Under the pieces are notes generated by a model, which ran no database searches, was not told the origin of the DNA, and saw nothing but the letters and a program-made list of their open reading frames with translations. The position numbers and the translations under genes are program-made. Positions 9,096 to 17,139 of a stretch of DNA of 64,000 nt are shown piece by piece. The DNA comes from Marinococcus halotolerans DSM 16375 (GTDB taxonomy: Bacteria; Bacillota; Bacilli; Bacillales; Marinococcaceae): assembly GCF_000420725.1 (NCBI RefSeq), contig NZ_ATVM01000004.1:165122-229121 (forward strand). Reading direction: 5' to 3'. How positions within the stretch are numbered: position 1 is the stretch's first letter; every line of letters begins with the position of its first letter.

Positions 9096-9401
9096 TTACT
9101 TGATTTCTTTAAACAACTCATAGGCTTTTGCGCGGGCTTCCTGCAAAATTCCGGCGCCTTTATCTGTAGTCGTGTAATATTTGCGGATTTTTCCGTTCAC
9201 ATTTTTATTTTCTTTGTGTAAAAGGCCGTCTTTTTCCATAGCATGAAGAATGGGGTAAAGAGTGCCAGCGCTCATGGAATAGCCGTGTTCCTGCAGTTCC
9301 TCAAGCATCCATTGCCCGTATACGGGATGCTCGGAGGCATGGTGCAGAATGTGAATGTGAATAAAGCCTAAAAAAAGCTTTCGAAGCGTTTTATCTTCCA
9401 T
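9096..9401 (-). CDS. PadR-family transcriptional regulator
   Basis: This 101-residue winged-helix repressor has the PadR hallmarks HPVYGQWMLEELQEHGYSMSAGTLYPILHAMEKDGLL, followed by a beta-wing (KIRKYYTTTDKG) and a short dimerisation helix. The ATG at 9401 is preferred over a TTG six bases upstream because its spacing from AAAGGA is better. It is promoter-proximal to chrA and a perfect 24-bp palindrome sits directly upstream. It is therefore likely an autoregulator that also controls chrA, with chromate or another oxyanion as a possible inducer. Confidence 0.9.
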   Translation of the reverse strand: MEDKTLRKLFLGFIHIHILHHASEHPVYGQWMLEELQEHGYSMSAGTLYPILHAMEKDGLLHKENKNVNGKIRKYYTTTDKGAGILQEARAKAYELFKEIK

Positions 9402-9415
9402 GATCAATCATCCTT

Positions 9416-9439
9416 TCGGATTTCGATATCGAAATCCGA
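9416..9439. promoter_or_regulatory. Perfect 24-bp palindromic operator in front of padR-chrA
   Basis: Half-site TCGGATTTCGAT is followed immediately by its exact complement. A second CGATATCG core recurs at 9437-9444, 13 bp from the first (9424-9431), suggesting two repressor dimers. Its place 15 bp before the padR start argues for autorepression. The core differs from the ATGT-N8-ACAT site of classical PadR. Confidence 0.75.
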
Positions 9440-9512
9440 TATCGAAAGAATAACAATTAATTTTTATTATAGCAAGAGGGGAAAAGAAATTTGAAACCCT
9501 GCCGGGAAAATG

Positions 9513-9551
9513 AAAAAACGGCTCCGCTGGCTGGCCGGCGGAGCCGTTTTA
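9513..9551 (-). terminator. Rho-independent terminator of the sortase gene
   Basis: AAAACGGCTCCGCYGGC-type arms form a GC-rich stem of about 14 bp around TGGC, with a T run on the minus strand immediately after the sortase stop. Confidence 0.88.
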
Positions 9552-9556
9552 TGTGC

Positions 9557-10294
9557 TTAAAGACTGTTGCTCTGCTCGAGTTCTGCCTCTACAATGTAAC
9601 GGTCAGGAGCGCTGCCGATATAGTCAAATGGATAGCAGGTGGTGAGCGTAAGCGTTGGTTCATCTTTGTCTACAATGACAGAACGGTCCTCTGCGTCGGT
9701 TACCCATGTTTTCTGCAGACGATAAACGTACTGCGTGTTTTCATACTCGACAATAAGAGAGTCCCCATCTTCAAGCTCATCAAGCCCGGTGAAAACCGTG
9801 TCACGGTGACCGCTTAGCACCGTGTGGCGGGACTCGTCGGGAGTGGTCGTCCATTCGCTGACATACATACCAACGCCCTGGTCAAGCGCTTCATCATCTG
9901 TACCCCAGTAGACGGAATAAGAGTTTCCAAGCTCCGGAATTTTTAATTTGGCTACATTTTCGCCTTTATCCCATTGATCTATTTCATCGCTCATTACCGC
10001 CGAATCCCTGCTGTTTTCGGAGGAAGCTTTGTCCGGATTCCTGTCTGTATCGTTTCCTTCAGGCAGCGTATAGGCTTCTGATTCCCCGGCGGCTTCCACA
10101 CTGGAAGAATCACCCTGCTTTTCGGAATTGTTTTTTTCCGGAGCCTCCGCTGAGTCATTGGCAGAATCAGTAATAACGTCTTCTTCGTCGGTGGAAATTT
10201 TATCTACTCCTGCTCTGGCGTCGAACCACTGGTATCCGAAGTACCCCGTAACACTCAGGCCGATAACAATCATCGCAATAAATACTTTTTCCAT
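9557..10294 (-). CDS. Class D sortase
   Basis: This 245-residue protein is anchored by one N-terminal membrane helix (residues 3-21). An acidic, Ser/Asn-rich linker follows (about 30-110), then a sortase beta-barrel. The catalytic set is visible: His163 in VLSGHRDTVF, Cys220 in LTLTTCYPF and Arg232 in APDRYIV. The TLTTCYPF context is typical of class D. Sortases cleave a C-terminal sorting signal and attach the protein to the cell wall outside the membrane. The next gene upstream on the same strand encodes a protein ending in MPETA plus a membrane helix and arginines, almost certainly the dedicated substrate. The start follows GGAGTG. Confidence 0.93.
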   Translation of the reverse strand: MEKVFIAMIVIGLSVTGYFGYQWFDARAGVDKISTDEEDVITDSANDSAEAPEKNNSEKQGDSSSVEAAGESEAYTLPEGNDTDRNPDKASSENSRDSAVMSDEIDQWDKGENVAKLKIPELGNSYSVYWGTDDEALDQGVGMYVSEWTTTPDESRHTVLSGHRDTVFTGLDELEDGDSLIVEYENTQYVYRLQKTWVTDAEDRSVIVDKDEPTLTLTTCYPFDYIGSAPDRYIVEAELEQSNSL

Positions 10295-10372
10295 AGATGC
10301 TCACTCCATTAAAAGGACATAACAGACCACAATAGACATTACTATTATTTCCATAATACACGGCTGATGGAG

Positions 10373-10405
10373 AAAAAAACAACCTTCACCAAAGAGGTGA
10401 AGGCT
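10373..10405 (-). terminator. Rho-independent terminator of the sortase-substrate gene
   Basis: AGCCTTCACC pairs with GGTGAAGGTT around TCTTT and is followed by TTTTTTT on the minus strand. It separates the substrate gene from the sortase, so the sortase needs its own promoter or read-through. Confidence 0.88.
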
Positions 10406-10422
10406 GCGTGATTGAAAGGTTA

Positions 10423-11439
10423 TTATGCCTGCTGGCGGCGTCTTGTCCAAAGCAGGGCTCCGCCGGCCAGGCCGGCAAGGGCCAGGCCGCCAGCCATATA
10501 GGCAGGCTGGGCGCTTGCTGTTTCAGGCATTTCTCCGCCTTCAGCGCCTTCTTCCATTGAAGCCTCGTCCTCGGCCATACCTTCTTCAGGCATGTCTTCC
10601 ATGCCGTTCATCCCGTCCATGCCTTCCATTTCGTCCATTGGTACCGCCTCATTCATGACTTCCTCCGGTACAGTAATGTCACCGACGCTGTTGAAATTGG
10701 AATAGGTGGAATCGGCTGTCAGGTTCATATCTGTGGTAATCTCTTCCATCTCATAGGAAGCATCCAGATTAATGGTGCTCGCTGTCATGTAATGAGTTTC
10801 CTTGTCCACGGTCAGGCTCATGGATACGTCCTGAATGTCGATCATGCTCCATGTTTCCTCCATCATTTCCTCATCAGCCATACCGCTGCCCATATCCGAC
10901 TGCATCATTTTACTGGCTGCTTCTTCTATCTCTTCACCGCTCCCTTCGTAAGTGAGCACGTAGGAGTCCTCTGTCTCTTCTACGTCCATTTCGTCAGCAA
11001 AGGACTCTGAAGCTCCCATATGCATACCTGGGTTTGTGGTCATCTCTTCCATACCGCCCATCATGTCACCGGGCATCATCGTCCAGCTGCCATCCGGCAT
11101 TTCTACATAGTAGCCGTCTTCTGTCCAGTACATTTCTGTGGATACTTCTTCACCGCTGACCGGGTCGACTGTATTAGTTGTCTGGTGGAGGGCGAAAGGA
11201 TCCATCGTAATATCCTGTTTAGAGGTGGAGCTGTTCGTTATTGTTTCCCCTTCGCCGGCGGCGTTTGTAATTTCCTGTGAAATTTCGGTAGTAGCAGAAT
11301 AACTGTCGAGCCCGGCCATAGTCTCGTTTGACTGCTGCAGAACGTCCCCTGCGTTCATTTCCTCTGCCTGGGCGGGTACGGCGATTACACCGAGAGCTAA
11401 AAAACCGGCACTGCTTCCTGTTATCCATTTTTTCATCAT
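10423..11439 (-). CDS. Secreted, methionine-rich DUF6612-like protein with C-terminal MPETA sorting signal
   Basis: The protein has 338 residues. A signal peptide (KKWITGSSAGFLALGVIAVP, AQA cleavage) precedes a region resembling LolA/LppX-fold proteins of the DUF6612 type (QQSNETMAGLDSYSATTEI, later YMTASTINLDASYEMEEI). Two stretches are rich in Met and acidic residues: about residues 120-150 (MMPGDMMGGMEEM) and 275-300. The C-terminus is a cell-wall sorting signal: MPETA at 304-308, a hydrophobic helix, then TRRRQQA. Met replaces the usual Leu of LPXTA. The adjacent class D sortase is the expected partner. The ATG at 11439 has AAAGGA at good spacing; a frame extension to 11463 lacks one. Confidence 0.85.
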   Translation of the reverse strand: MMKKWITGSSAGFLALGVIAVPAQAEEMNAGDVLQQSNETMAGLDSYSATTEISQEITNAAGEGETITNSSTSKQDITMDPFALHQTTNTVDPVSGEEVSTEMYWTEDGYYVEMPDGSWTMMPGDMMGGMEEMTTNPGMHMGASESFADEMDVEETEDSYVLTYEGSGEEIEEAASKMMQSDMGSGMADEEMMEETWSMIDIQDVSMSLTVDKETHYMTASTINLDASYEMEEITTDMNLTADSTYSNFNSVGDITVPEEVMNEAVPMDEMEGMDGMNGMEDMPEEGMAEDEASMEEGAEGGEMPETASAQPAYMAGGLALAGLAGGALLWTRRRQQA

Positions 11440-11577
11440 TATTCGTCCTTTCTTTTCTTTCATGTATTCGGCAAAAGCTTATGTGGTAAACCACTGGCTT
11501 CTGGTATTCTATGGTAATTTTACCTTATAAATGTCGGAAATAAACGCATTTTTTAAAAATTTGTGAAAAAATATGAG

Positions 11578-11620
11578 AAAAAAAGCCCATGCAGCCATAT
11601 TTTGTAGGGGCTTCGGGCTT
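11578..11620 (-). terminator. Probable terminator of the SMR operon
   Basis: On the minus strand AAGCCC-GAA-GCC pairs with GGC-TGCAT-GGGCTT and is followed by a T run. The stem has an internal loop, so it is weaker than most here. Confidence 0.5.
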
Positions 11621-11636
11621 AAAAACAGGCGGAAGC

Positions 11637-12002
11637 TTAAGCATGCCGGGCACGGGGGAAATGTCTGCTTTTTTTCGTGCGGCGGCTATTTTTCACATGA
11701 AGAAGAATAAGCCCGGAAATGACTAAAAATAAGCCGGCAGCTTTCATCCATCCAAATGATTCCTGAAAAAGCAAAATGCCCGCAACGGCTGTTAAAGCCG
11801 TGCCAAGACCTGCCCATACAGCATAAGCCACAGATAACGGAATCGATTTTAAGGCGAGACTCAGGAAGAAAAAAGCCCCAATAAATGCTATAAAAACGGT
11901 CAGAGAGGGAATAAGGATGGTAAAACCTTCTGAAAGCTTTAAGGACGTAGAAGCAATAACCTCAAATAAAATCGCAGCAAACAGTAGAAGAACAGCACGC
12001 AT
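11637..12002 (-). CDS. Small multidrug resistance (SMR) protein, second subunit of a pair
   Basis: This 121-residue protein has four membrane helices and typical SMR signatures: an early membrane-embedded glutamate (LLFAAILFEVIASTSLKLSEGF) and AYAVWAGLGTALTAVAGILLFQE. SMR pairs form heterodimeric, proton-driven exporters of cationic drugs or guanidinium-like compounds. It lies 16 nt downstream of another SMR gene and a TetR regulator. The positively charged tail (RRTKKSRHFPRARHA) is longer than in its partner, fitting opposite membrane topologies. The layout resembles B. subtilis yvdT-yvdS-yvdR. Confidence 0.9.
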   Translation of the reverse strand: MRAVLLLFAAILFEVIASTSLKLSEGFTILIPSLTVFIAFIGAFFFLSLALKSIPLSVAYAVWAGLGTALTAVAGILLFQESFGWMKAAGLFLVISGLILLHVKNSRRTKKSRHFPRARHA

Positions 12003-12018
12003 AAATTGTTCCTTCCTT

Positions 12019-12330
12019 TCATCCTAAATTCATCATAAGAATACCAATCACCAGGCAGACAATACCTAAAGTGTTCGTTTTATTCATTTTTTCCCTAAAA
12101 TAAAAAACGCCGATGAAGGTAGTTAAAATAGTGCCAAGGCCGCTCCACGTAGCATAAACAACACCGAGCGGAAGGGCCTGGAGAACGAGCGACAGCAGGT
12201 AAAAAGCAACGCCCATACCAACTGCAAAACCAAGAGACGGAAGCAGTCTGGTAAAGCCATACGAAAGCTTGAGCATGGAGGAAGCAAATACTTCGCATAT
12301 GACAGAGATAATAATGAGCACGTAAACCAT
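12019..12330 (-). CDS. Small multidrug resistance (SMR) protein, first subunit of a pair
   Basis: This 103-residue, four-helix SMR protein carries the essential glutamate in IISVICEVFASSMLKLSYGF and the conserved YATWSGLGTILTTFIGVFYFREK. Few charged residues are present at its ends, unlike its partner. Its ATG overlaps the stop of the TetR gene (TAATG), which indicates translational coupling. It probably works with the downstream SMR subunit as a paired exporter. No guanidine riboswitch is visible, so control is more likely through the TetR protein. Confidence 0.9.
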   Translation of the reverse strand: MVYVLIIISVICEVFASSMLKLSYGFTRLLPSLGFAVGMGVAFYLLSLVLQALPLGVVYATWSGLGTILTTFIGVFYFREKMNKTNTLGIVCLVIGILMMNLG

Positions 12331-12863
12331 TACACTTCTCCTTCGGCAAAGCGCCCCAAAAGATTTTGAAGTAAGTTCTCAGCCTGTGAAAGGGGCATCG
12401 TATTAATTTCAAAAATATGTGAAAACCATATGCCGTCACTCAACAGCCGGATCATCGAGGCTTCATCAGTACGAAAAGCGTCGGAAGCAAAAAGCTCCTG
12501 CCAGCGTTCATTGTATTCCTTCCAAAGACCGAGCACCTCTTTGTGATCGGCAAGAGTAGCAAGCAGGCTCGCATTGATTAAAAAATTGCTTCCCGAGCGA
12601 AGCTCTTCGAGTGTTGCTTCCGCGTAAGCTTTAATATAGCTGCCTGAATCGCTTCGTTTTTCTTCGATTAATTCATGAAACCGGGCCAGCGCATAAGCGT
12701 TCATTTCATATACGAGCTGTTCTTTATTTGGAAAATGATAAAGCAGACCACCTTTACTCACTTCTGCTTCGTCTGCCACAGCGTGCAGGGCAAGGCGGTT
12801 AAAGCCGTCTCTGCGGATGATGCGGGCGGCAGAATGCATAATTTCCAGTCGTTTACTCATCAT
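12330..12863 (-). CDS. TetR-family regulator of the SMR pair
   Basis: This 177-residue protein has an N-terminal HTH (ARIIRRDGFNRLALHAVADEAEVSKGGLLYHFPNKEQLV) matching TetR proteins, and an all-helical ligand domain with several aromatic residues. It is promoter-proximal in an operon with two SMR genes and overlaps the first by one base. It most likely represses this operon until an exported compound binds. The ATG has AAGGAG close upstream. Confidence 0.9.
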   Translation of the reverse strand: MMSKRLEIMHSAARIIRRDGFNRLALHAVADEAEVSKGGLLYHFPNKEQLVYEMNAYALARFHELIEEKRSDSGSYIKAYAEATLEELRSGSNFLINASLLATLADHKEVLGLWKEYNERWQELFASDAFRTDEASMIRLLSDGIWFSHIFEINTMPLSQAENLLQNLLGRFAEGEV

Positions 12864-13042
12864 TGATTCTCCTTTATTAATTAACAGTCTGGACGGTATA
12901 GTAAAAAGTGTAACAGAGGAATGGACAAAAGGCGAAGAGAAGTCAGCTTATCCATAACTGGTATAAAGGGCTGTACAAAAAAAGATTGAACCGCGGAGCG
13001 CAGATGCGCAGACGGGGCCTGAATGGTGGGAGGAGGGCCGTG

Positions 13043-14134
13043 GTGTTTAGTCAACTTTTTGTTAATTTAACTATTTTAGTAACGTTCCTTTTTTTTTATT
13101 ACCAGGTGTTCCGGGAGCATTCCTTTTCGCGGGTAACCTCTATACCGATGAGGCTGTTTACCGGTGTACTGTTTGGAGTGCTCGGCATGGTATTAATCGG
13201 GTTTGGCATCAGAGTTAACGAGTACACCCTGATCGATCTGCGTCATATCCCAATTATGCTCAGCGCTTTGTTTGGCGGGTGGATACCTGCAGTAACGGCT
13301 GCGGTCATTATTTCGTTTTCCCGTCTCGCCCTTGGTGGAGGAGTCATTGTTTTATACCCGATCAGCATGATTATTTTCAGCACGGCGGTGTATATTTTTA
13401 TTGCCCGGCTGGTTCGAAATCCGTGGCTTGCCGCATTTTATATGCTTCTATGCTCCAACACTTACTTTCTCATTATTATGGTATACCAGTTGAATACTGC
13501 GACTCTTTACACGGAAGTGACACTCAGCTATTGGTTTGTTTCGTTTGCCGGAGCATTTGCCGCAGTATATATGGTGAAGCGGCTGACTTATTCCAATCAG
13601 CTGCTTCATAAGTACCGGGCGGAGTCTTTAAAGGATCCGCTTACGGGCCTTGATAATCCGAGAAGCTTCGCCTATTCGTTAACAAAAAATCTTGAACAGG
13701 CTTCGAAAATGAAGCAGGCGGTCGCATTGCTCATTATCGATATCGATCATTTTAAAGATATTAATGACCGTCACGGGCATGCAGCCGGAGATGATATTTT
13801 ACGTCAGCTCGGAGCTGTACTGCTTGAAATGGTCCGGCCGGAGGATTCGGTATACCGCAAAGGCGGAGAAGAATTTACAGTTATATTGTCCAGCTGTCCA
13901 GCTTCTAAAGCATTCGATATCGCTGAACGGATACGGGAGCGCGTGGAAAAATATCCTTTTCTCACAGATCATCAGACGTTGTATATTACTGTGTCGACCG
14001 GGGTATCCATATTTCCTGAGACAGCTGTAGAAGAAAGAGAGCTGTTTAAGCAGGCAGATGATGCTTTGTATCAGGCAAAAAACCAGGGTCGTAACCAGAC
14101 ATGCATGTATTCTAAAAAAGACCTTATAAAATAG
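13043..14134 (+). CDS. Diguanylate cyclase with LytS-type 5TM sensor domain
   Basis: This 363-residue membrane protein has five or six N-terminal helices matching the 5TM-LYT domain (RVNEYTLIDLRHIPIMLSALFGG, then AVIISFSRLALGG), then a GGDEF domain that makes cyclic di-GMP from two GTP. The active site is GGEEF (274-278). The Mg-binding aspartate is in IIDIDHFKDIND, and an inhibitory I-site RPED (265-268) stands five residues before the signature, so the enzyme should be active and product-inhibited. AGGAGG at 13031 points to the GTG at 13043; a longer frame reaches 12986. It is followed by a soluble chemoreceptor. Confidence 0.9.
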   Translation: MFSQLFVNLTILVTFLFFYYQVFREHSFSRVTSIPMRLFTGVLFGVLGMVLIGFGIRVNEYTLIDLRHIPIMLSALFGGWIPAVTAAVIISFSRLALGGGVIVLYPISMIIFSTAVYIFIARLVRNPWLAAFYMLLCSNTYFLIIMVYQLNTATLYTEVTLSYWFVSFAGAFAAVYMVKRLTYSNQLLHKYRAESLKDPLTGLDNPRSFAYSLTKNLEQASKMKQAVALLIIDIDHFKDINDRHGHAAGDDILRQLGAVLLEMVRPEDSVYRKGGEEFTVILSSCPASKAFDIAERIRERVEKYPFLTDHQTLYITVSTGVSIFPETAVEERELFKQADDALYQAKNQGRNQTCMYSKKDLIK

Positions 14135-14143
14135 GTCTTTTTT
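14113..14143 (+). terminator. Rho-independent terminator overlapping the diguanylate cyclase stop
   Basis: AAAAAAGACCT and AGGTCTTTTTT form a stem around TATAAAAT, ending in a T run. The stop codon (14132-14134) lies within the structure. Confidence 0.85.
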
Positions 14144-14265
14144 ATTGTTTATAAATAATTGAGTCTTTTTTATAAATATGTATTACAAAAAGTGTTTTTA
14201 AAATAGCGTATTGGGTATAAAGTATTAATATAATATAATAAAAAAGAACTAGAGAGGTAAACACT

Positions 14266-15180
14266 ATGCAAAAAACAAAAAATAATGAGCAGGTTTTAGA
14301 CGCTTCCCAGGTTTTACGTGCGTTGGAACAATCGCTTGCCATCATTGAATTCGATCTCAATGGAAGAGTGCTGTGGGCAAACCACCATTTTGCTGCGGCG
14401 ATGGAGTATCATGAAGAAGATATGGCAGGGATGCATCATCGGCAGTTCTGCACTCCGGATTTTGCCTCAAGCCGGGATTATGAAAGATTCTGGCAGGATC
14501 TGCGCGCGGGAAGATCCTTTCAGGATAAAATACAGCGGATGACGCGAAGCGGTAAGCTTGTAAGGCTTGAAGCTACGTACATGCCTGTGCTCGATGACGC
14601 TGGGAATGTACACGCGGTGTTGAAGGCAGCAACAGATATTACCCTCCGGGAGGATGAAATGACTAAGGTGTCAGATTCTGTGCAGAACATGTCTGAGGAG
14701 CTGTTAAAGAGGGCGGAAGATGGTATGACAAAAAGCCGGGAGATTACTGAAAACTCCCGGCAGGTAGTAGAAGAGGCAAATAACAATCTTTCGATTCTGG
14801 AGTCATTGGAGCGGCAGGCGGATTCTATCCGGGGAATCGTAAAAACGATCCGTGAGATTGCCGACCAAACAAATCTTTTAGCTTTAAACGCAGCAATTGA
14901 GGCTGCAAGAGCCGGTGAGCAAGGGCGGGGGTTTACAGTAGTGGCAGATGAAGTGCGGAAGCTGGCAACGAGGGCCCATTCCTCTATTCAGGAGGTAAAC
15001 AGTCACGTCGAGGGAATAACTGGAGAAGTGAGTAAGATTAGTGAGGGCACAATTCGTTCCCAAAAAGGAATGGAAAACAGTCAGGAACACATCAGGCACG
15101 CGGTAAAAGAGTTCGAACACATTGGTGCAGCAGCGAAAGGCCTGGAAGAAAAGGCAAAGCAATTCCGGCACATTTTATAA
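14266..15180 (+). CDS. Soluble PAS-domain methyl-accepting chemotaxis transducer
   Basis: The protein has 304 residues and no membrane segment. A PAS domain (about 10-125: [30 protein letters not shown]) is joined to a short MCP signalling domain. The hairpin tip is canonical ([20 protein letters not shown], then VADEVRKLA), so it should couple to CheA/CheW. The signalling bundle is short, and the PAS may hold FAD or heme for redox or oxygen sensing. It is preceded by a cyclic di-GMP synthase, so both may act on motility, but the terminator between them suggests separate transcripts. Confidence 0.9.
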   Translation: MQKTKNNEQVLDASQVLRALEQSLAIIEFDLNGRVLWANHHFAAAMEYHEEDMAGMHHRQFCTPDFASSRDYERFWQDLRAGRSFQDKIQRMTRSGKLVRLEATYMPVLDDAGNVHAVLKAATDITLREDEMTKVSDSVQNMSEELLKRAEDGMTKSREITENSRQVVEEANNNLSILESLERQADSIRGIVKTIREIADQTNLLALNAAIEAARAGEQGRGFTVVADEVRKLATRAHSSIQEVNSHVEGITGEVSKISEGTIRSQKGMENSQEHIRHAVKEFEHIGAAAKGLEEKAKQFRHIL

Positions 15181-15213
15181 AAGCAGTGGATCACAGCATC
15201 CCTGCTTTTTTAT
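15179..15213 (+). terminator. Rho-independent terminator after the chemoreceptor
   Basis: AAAGCAG-T-GGAT pairs with ATCC-CTGCTTT around CACAGC and is followed by TTTTT. Confidence 0.8.
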
Positions 15214-15337
15214 TTGTGTAAAAGTAATGTAAAACTTTAGATTTGGTTCAAAAGAACTAACTCAAAATATACGCCGTGATATAATAAATACATTTCCAAT
15301 TAATTGTATTAAACATTGTAGTAAGGAGAGAGCACAT

Positions 15338-16405
15338 ATGGCGGTACGTCCTGAATTACTTATGCGTCTTCGAATCGAACAGCCTATTATTCAAGCCGGG
15401 ATGGCCGGCGGGGTCACCACGCCGGAATTAGTGGCAGAAGTCACAAAAGCAGGCGGGCTTGGGACTATAGGAGCCGGATATATGACCGCAGAGAATCTTC
15501 GCTCTGCTGTTCAACTCGTAAAAAAGCAGACATCGGGGCCGTTTGCGGTAAATGTCTTCGTGCCGGAAGCTCCGGACGTAGTTTCTGAAGATGTACATGC
15601 CGCCAATGAAAAGCTCTCCCTGATTCATAAAGAATTAAAATTGACTGCTCCATCGGTGCCGGAAAGGCTGCCTTCTTTCTTTGAAGAACAGCTTGAAATT
15701 ATTATAGAAGAAGAAATTGCGGTTTGCAGTTTTACCTTCGGGATTCCTTCTGCTCTGCAGATTGAGCGGTTGAAAGCCCACGGCGTCTTTTTGATTGGCA
15801 CTGCCACCACAGTTGAAGAAGCCGTTCAAAATGAGCAGGCAGGTATGGATGCGGTGGTCGCCCAGGGGAGTGAAGCCGGCGGGCACCGGGGAACCTTTGC
15901 AGAGTCCTTTGAAAAAGCGATGATCGGAACGATGGCTTTAGTGCCCCAGGTCGTGGACGAGGTCGACATTCCTGTGATTGCAGCTGGTGGGATTATGGAT
16001 GGACGCGGTATTTTGGCGGCTCATGCCCTGGGAGCAGGAGCGGTTCAGATGGGTACTGCTTTTTTAACAAGCAGGGAAAGCGGCGCCCCGCAGGCCCATC
16101 AGCAGGCGGTGTTGATAAGTAAAGAAACAGACACCGCTGTTACTTCGATATTCAGTGGCAAGCCGGCCAGGGGAATTACAAACAAAATGATGATATGGAT
16201 GGAGGAACTCGAGCACAGGTGGCCGCCGTATCCGATTCAAAATATGCTTACACAGCCGATTAGAAAAGAAGCGGCCAGGCAAAACGAACCTGCATTTATG
16301 TCTCTCTGGAGCGGCCAGGGAACGCGTATGAGCGTACAGGAGCCGGCAGGGGCCATGATTAAGCGCCTTATGGAAGAGGCGGAAGAAACGTGGGAAAGCC
16401 TTTAA
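15338..16405 (+). CDS. Nitronate monooxygenase (2-nitropropane dioxygenase family)
   Basis: This 355-residue FMN-dependent TIM-barrel enzyme oxidises alkyl nitronates such as propionate 3-nitronate. Motifs include PIIQAGMAGGVTTPELVAEVTKAGGLGTIGAG, the FMN-phosphate region QGSEAGGHRG with the likely catalytic His, and IPVIAAGGIMDGRGILAAHALGAGAVQMGTAFL. Length and motifs match B. subtilis YrpB-like proteins. The start has AAGGAGAG. It is followed 61 nt later by a DUF1992 gene that may share its transcript. Confidence 0.92.
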   Translation: MAVRPELLMRLRIEQPIIQAGMAGGVTTPELVAEVTKAGGLGTIGAGYMTAENLRSAVQLVKKQTSGPFAVNVFVPEAPDVVSEDVHAANEKLSLIHKELKLTAPSVPERLPSFFEEQLEIIIEEEIAVCSFTFGIPSALQIERLKAHGVFLIGTATTVEEAVQNEQAGMDAVVAQGSEAGGHRGTFAESFEKAMIGTMALVPQVVDEVDIPVIAAGGIMDGRGILAAHALGAGAVQMGTAFLTSRESGAPQAHQQAVLISKETDTAVTSIFSGKPARGITNKMMIWMEELEHRWPPYPIQNMLTQPIRKEAARQNEPAFMSLWSGQGTRMSVQEPAGAMIKRLMEEAEETWESL

Positions 16406-16466
16406 AAAGACCTCATCTGCTCTGTTTGTTAAAATAAGAATATCAAAAAGCAAAGGAGCAGAACGA

Positions 16467-16886
16467 ATGGCGTCATCGAAGGAATATAACGAGAGGCTTG
16501 CCGGGGAAAAAGAAGGACTAACGTACCGCGACCCTGTTGGTGAATTGATTCGGGAGCACGAAAAGAAGGGCGGCTTTGACAATCTGCCGGGTCGCGGCAG
16601 GCCGCTCCCTAAGGAGTATCTGCAAAGCGACACCTTCGACACTCTTTTAAAGCGAAATGGATTTGTGCCTTCGTGGGTCCGGCTGCAGCGGGAAATCCGG
16701 GAGGCTCTCGGGCAGGTGCTGAAAGAGCAGACGGATGAAGCAATCTCTGAGCGCCGTATAAAAAAAGAAATCAGTAAAATCAATAAGAAAGTCCGCCGGT
16801 ACAACCAGCTTTGTCCAGCGCCAAGTCTGCAAAGGTGTTTAATAGAAAAAGAGAGCCTGTATAGACAGTATGAAAGCTGGCGTTAA
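16467..16886 (+). CDS. DUF1992 (DnaJ-homologue C28-like) protein
   Basis: This 139-residue protein carries the conserved GGFDNLPGRGRPL motif of DUF1992, followed by a positively charged helical C-terminus (SERRIKKEISKINKKVRRYN). The domain is named after human DNAJC28, but no J domain is present here and bacterial function is unknown. It has an AAAGGAGC start site, close behind nitronate monooxygenase. Confidence 0.85.
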   Translation: MASSKEYNERLAGEKEGLTYRDPVGELIREHEKKGGFDNLPGRGRPLPKEYLQSDTFDTLLKRNGFVPSWVRLQREIREALGQVLKEQTDEAISERRIKKEISKINKKVRRYNQLCPAPSLQRCLIEKESLYRQYESWR

Positions 16887-16910
16887 AATTTACCGGAAAA
16901 ACGTGGGTCA

Positions 16911-16926
16911 GTTCCATGTGAAACAT
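16911..16926. other. Degenerate parS-like site
   Basis: GTTCCATGTGAAACA, with its preceding A, differs from the parS consensus at the first base and at the central CACG (CATG). It lies between the two perfect sites at 5819 and 22094. Binding would be weaker and needs testing. Confidence 0.35.
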
Positions 16927-16950
16927 CGGTTTGGATTATAGTATTCTGTG

Positions 16951-16983
16951 CTTTTAGTCTCCGGCCACTGGCGGGGGCTTTTT
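16951..16983 (+). terminator. Weak terminator-like hairpin after the DUF1992 gene
   Basis: AGTCTCCG pairs with CGGGGGCT using wobble pairs, followed by TTTTTAG. It lies 65 nt past the stop. Confidence 0.4.
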
Positions 16984-17139
16984 AGTTATTCCAACGCTTA
17001 AAATACCTGGAACTTTGAACCCTCTTCCATTAAAAACAGGAAAAGAAGATTATTGTTATACTCAAGAGGGTAAACGGGAATGGATTATAAAATTTTTAAG
17101 ATTCCATGTTATGGGTTGTGAACAGACGGAAGGAGTCAA

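Noticed and set aside
12019..12330. Guanidine (ykkC) riboswitch control of the SMR pair
   Set aside because: No ykkC-like leader seen; a TetR gene is directly upstream and coupled, so regulation is more likely by that protein.
12948..12962. Possible DnaA box TTATCCATA
   Set aside because: One mismatch and a single isolated copy; no cluster or AT-rich unwinding element nearby.
16064..16804. Long minus-strand frame (246 codons) over nitronate monooxygenase and the DUF1992 gene
   Set aside because: Antisense shadow: Arg/Ser/Phe-rich product, no ribosome site, and both plus-strand genes are conserved.
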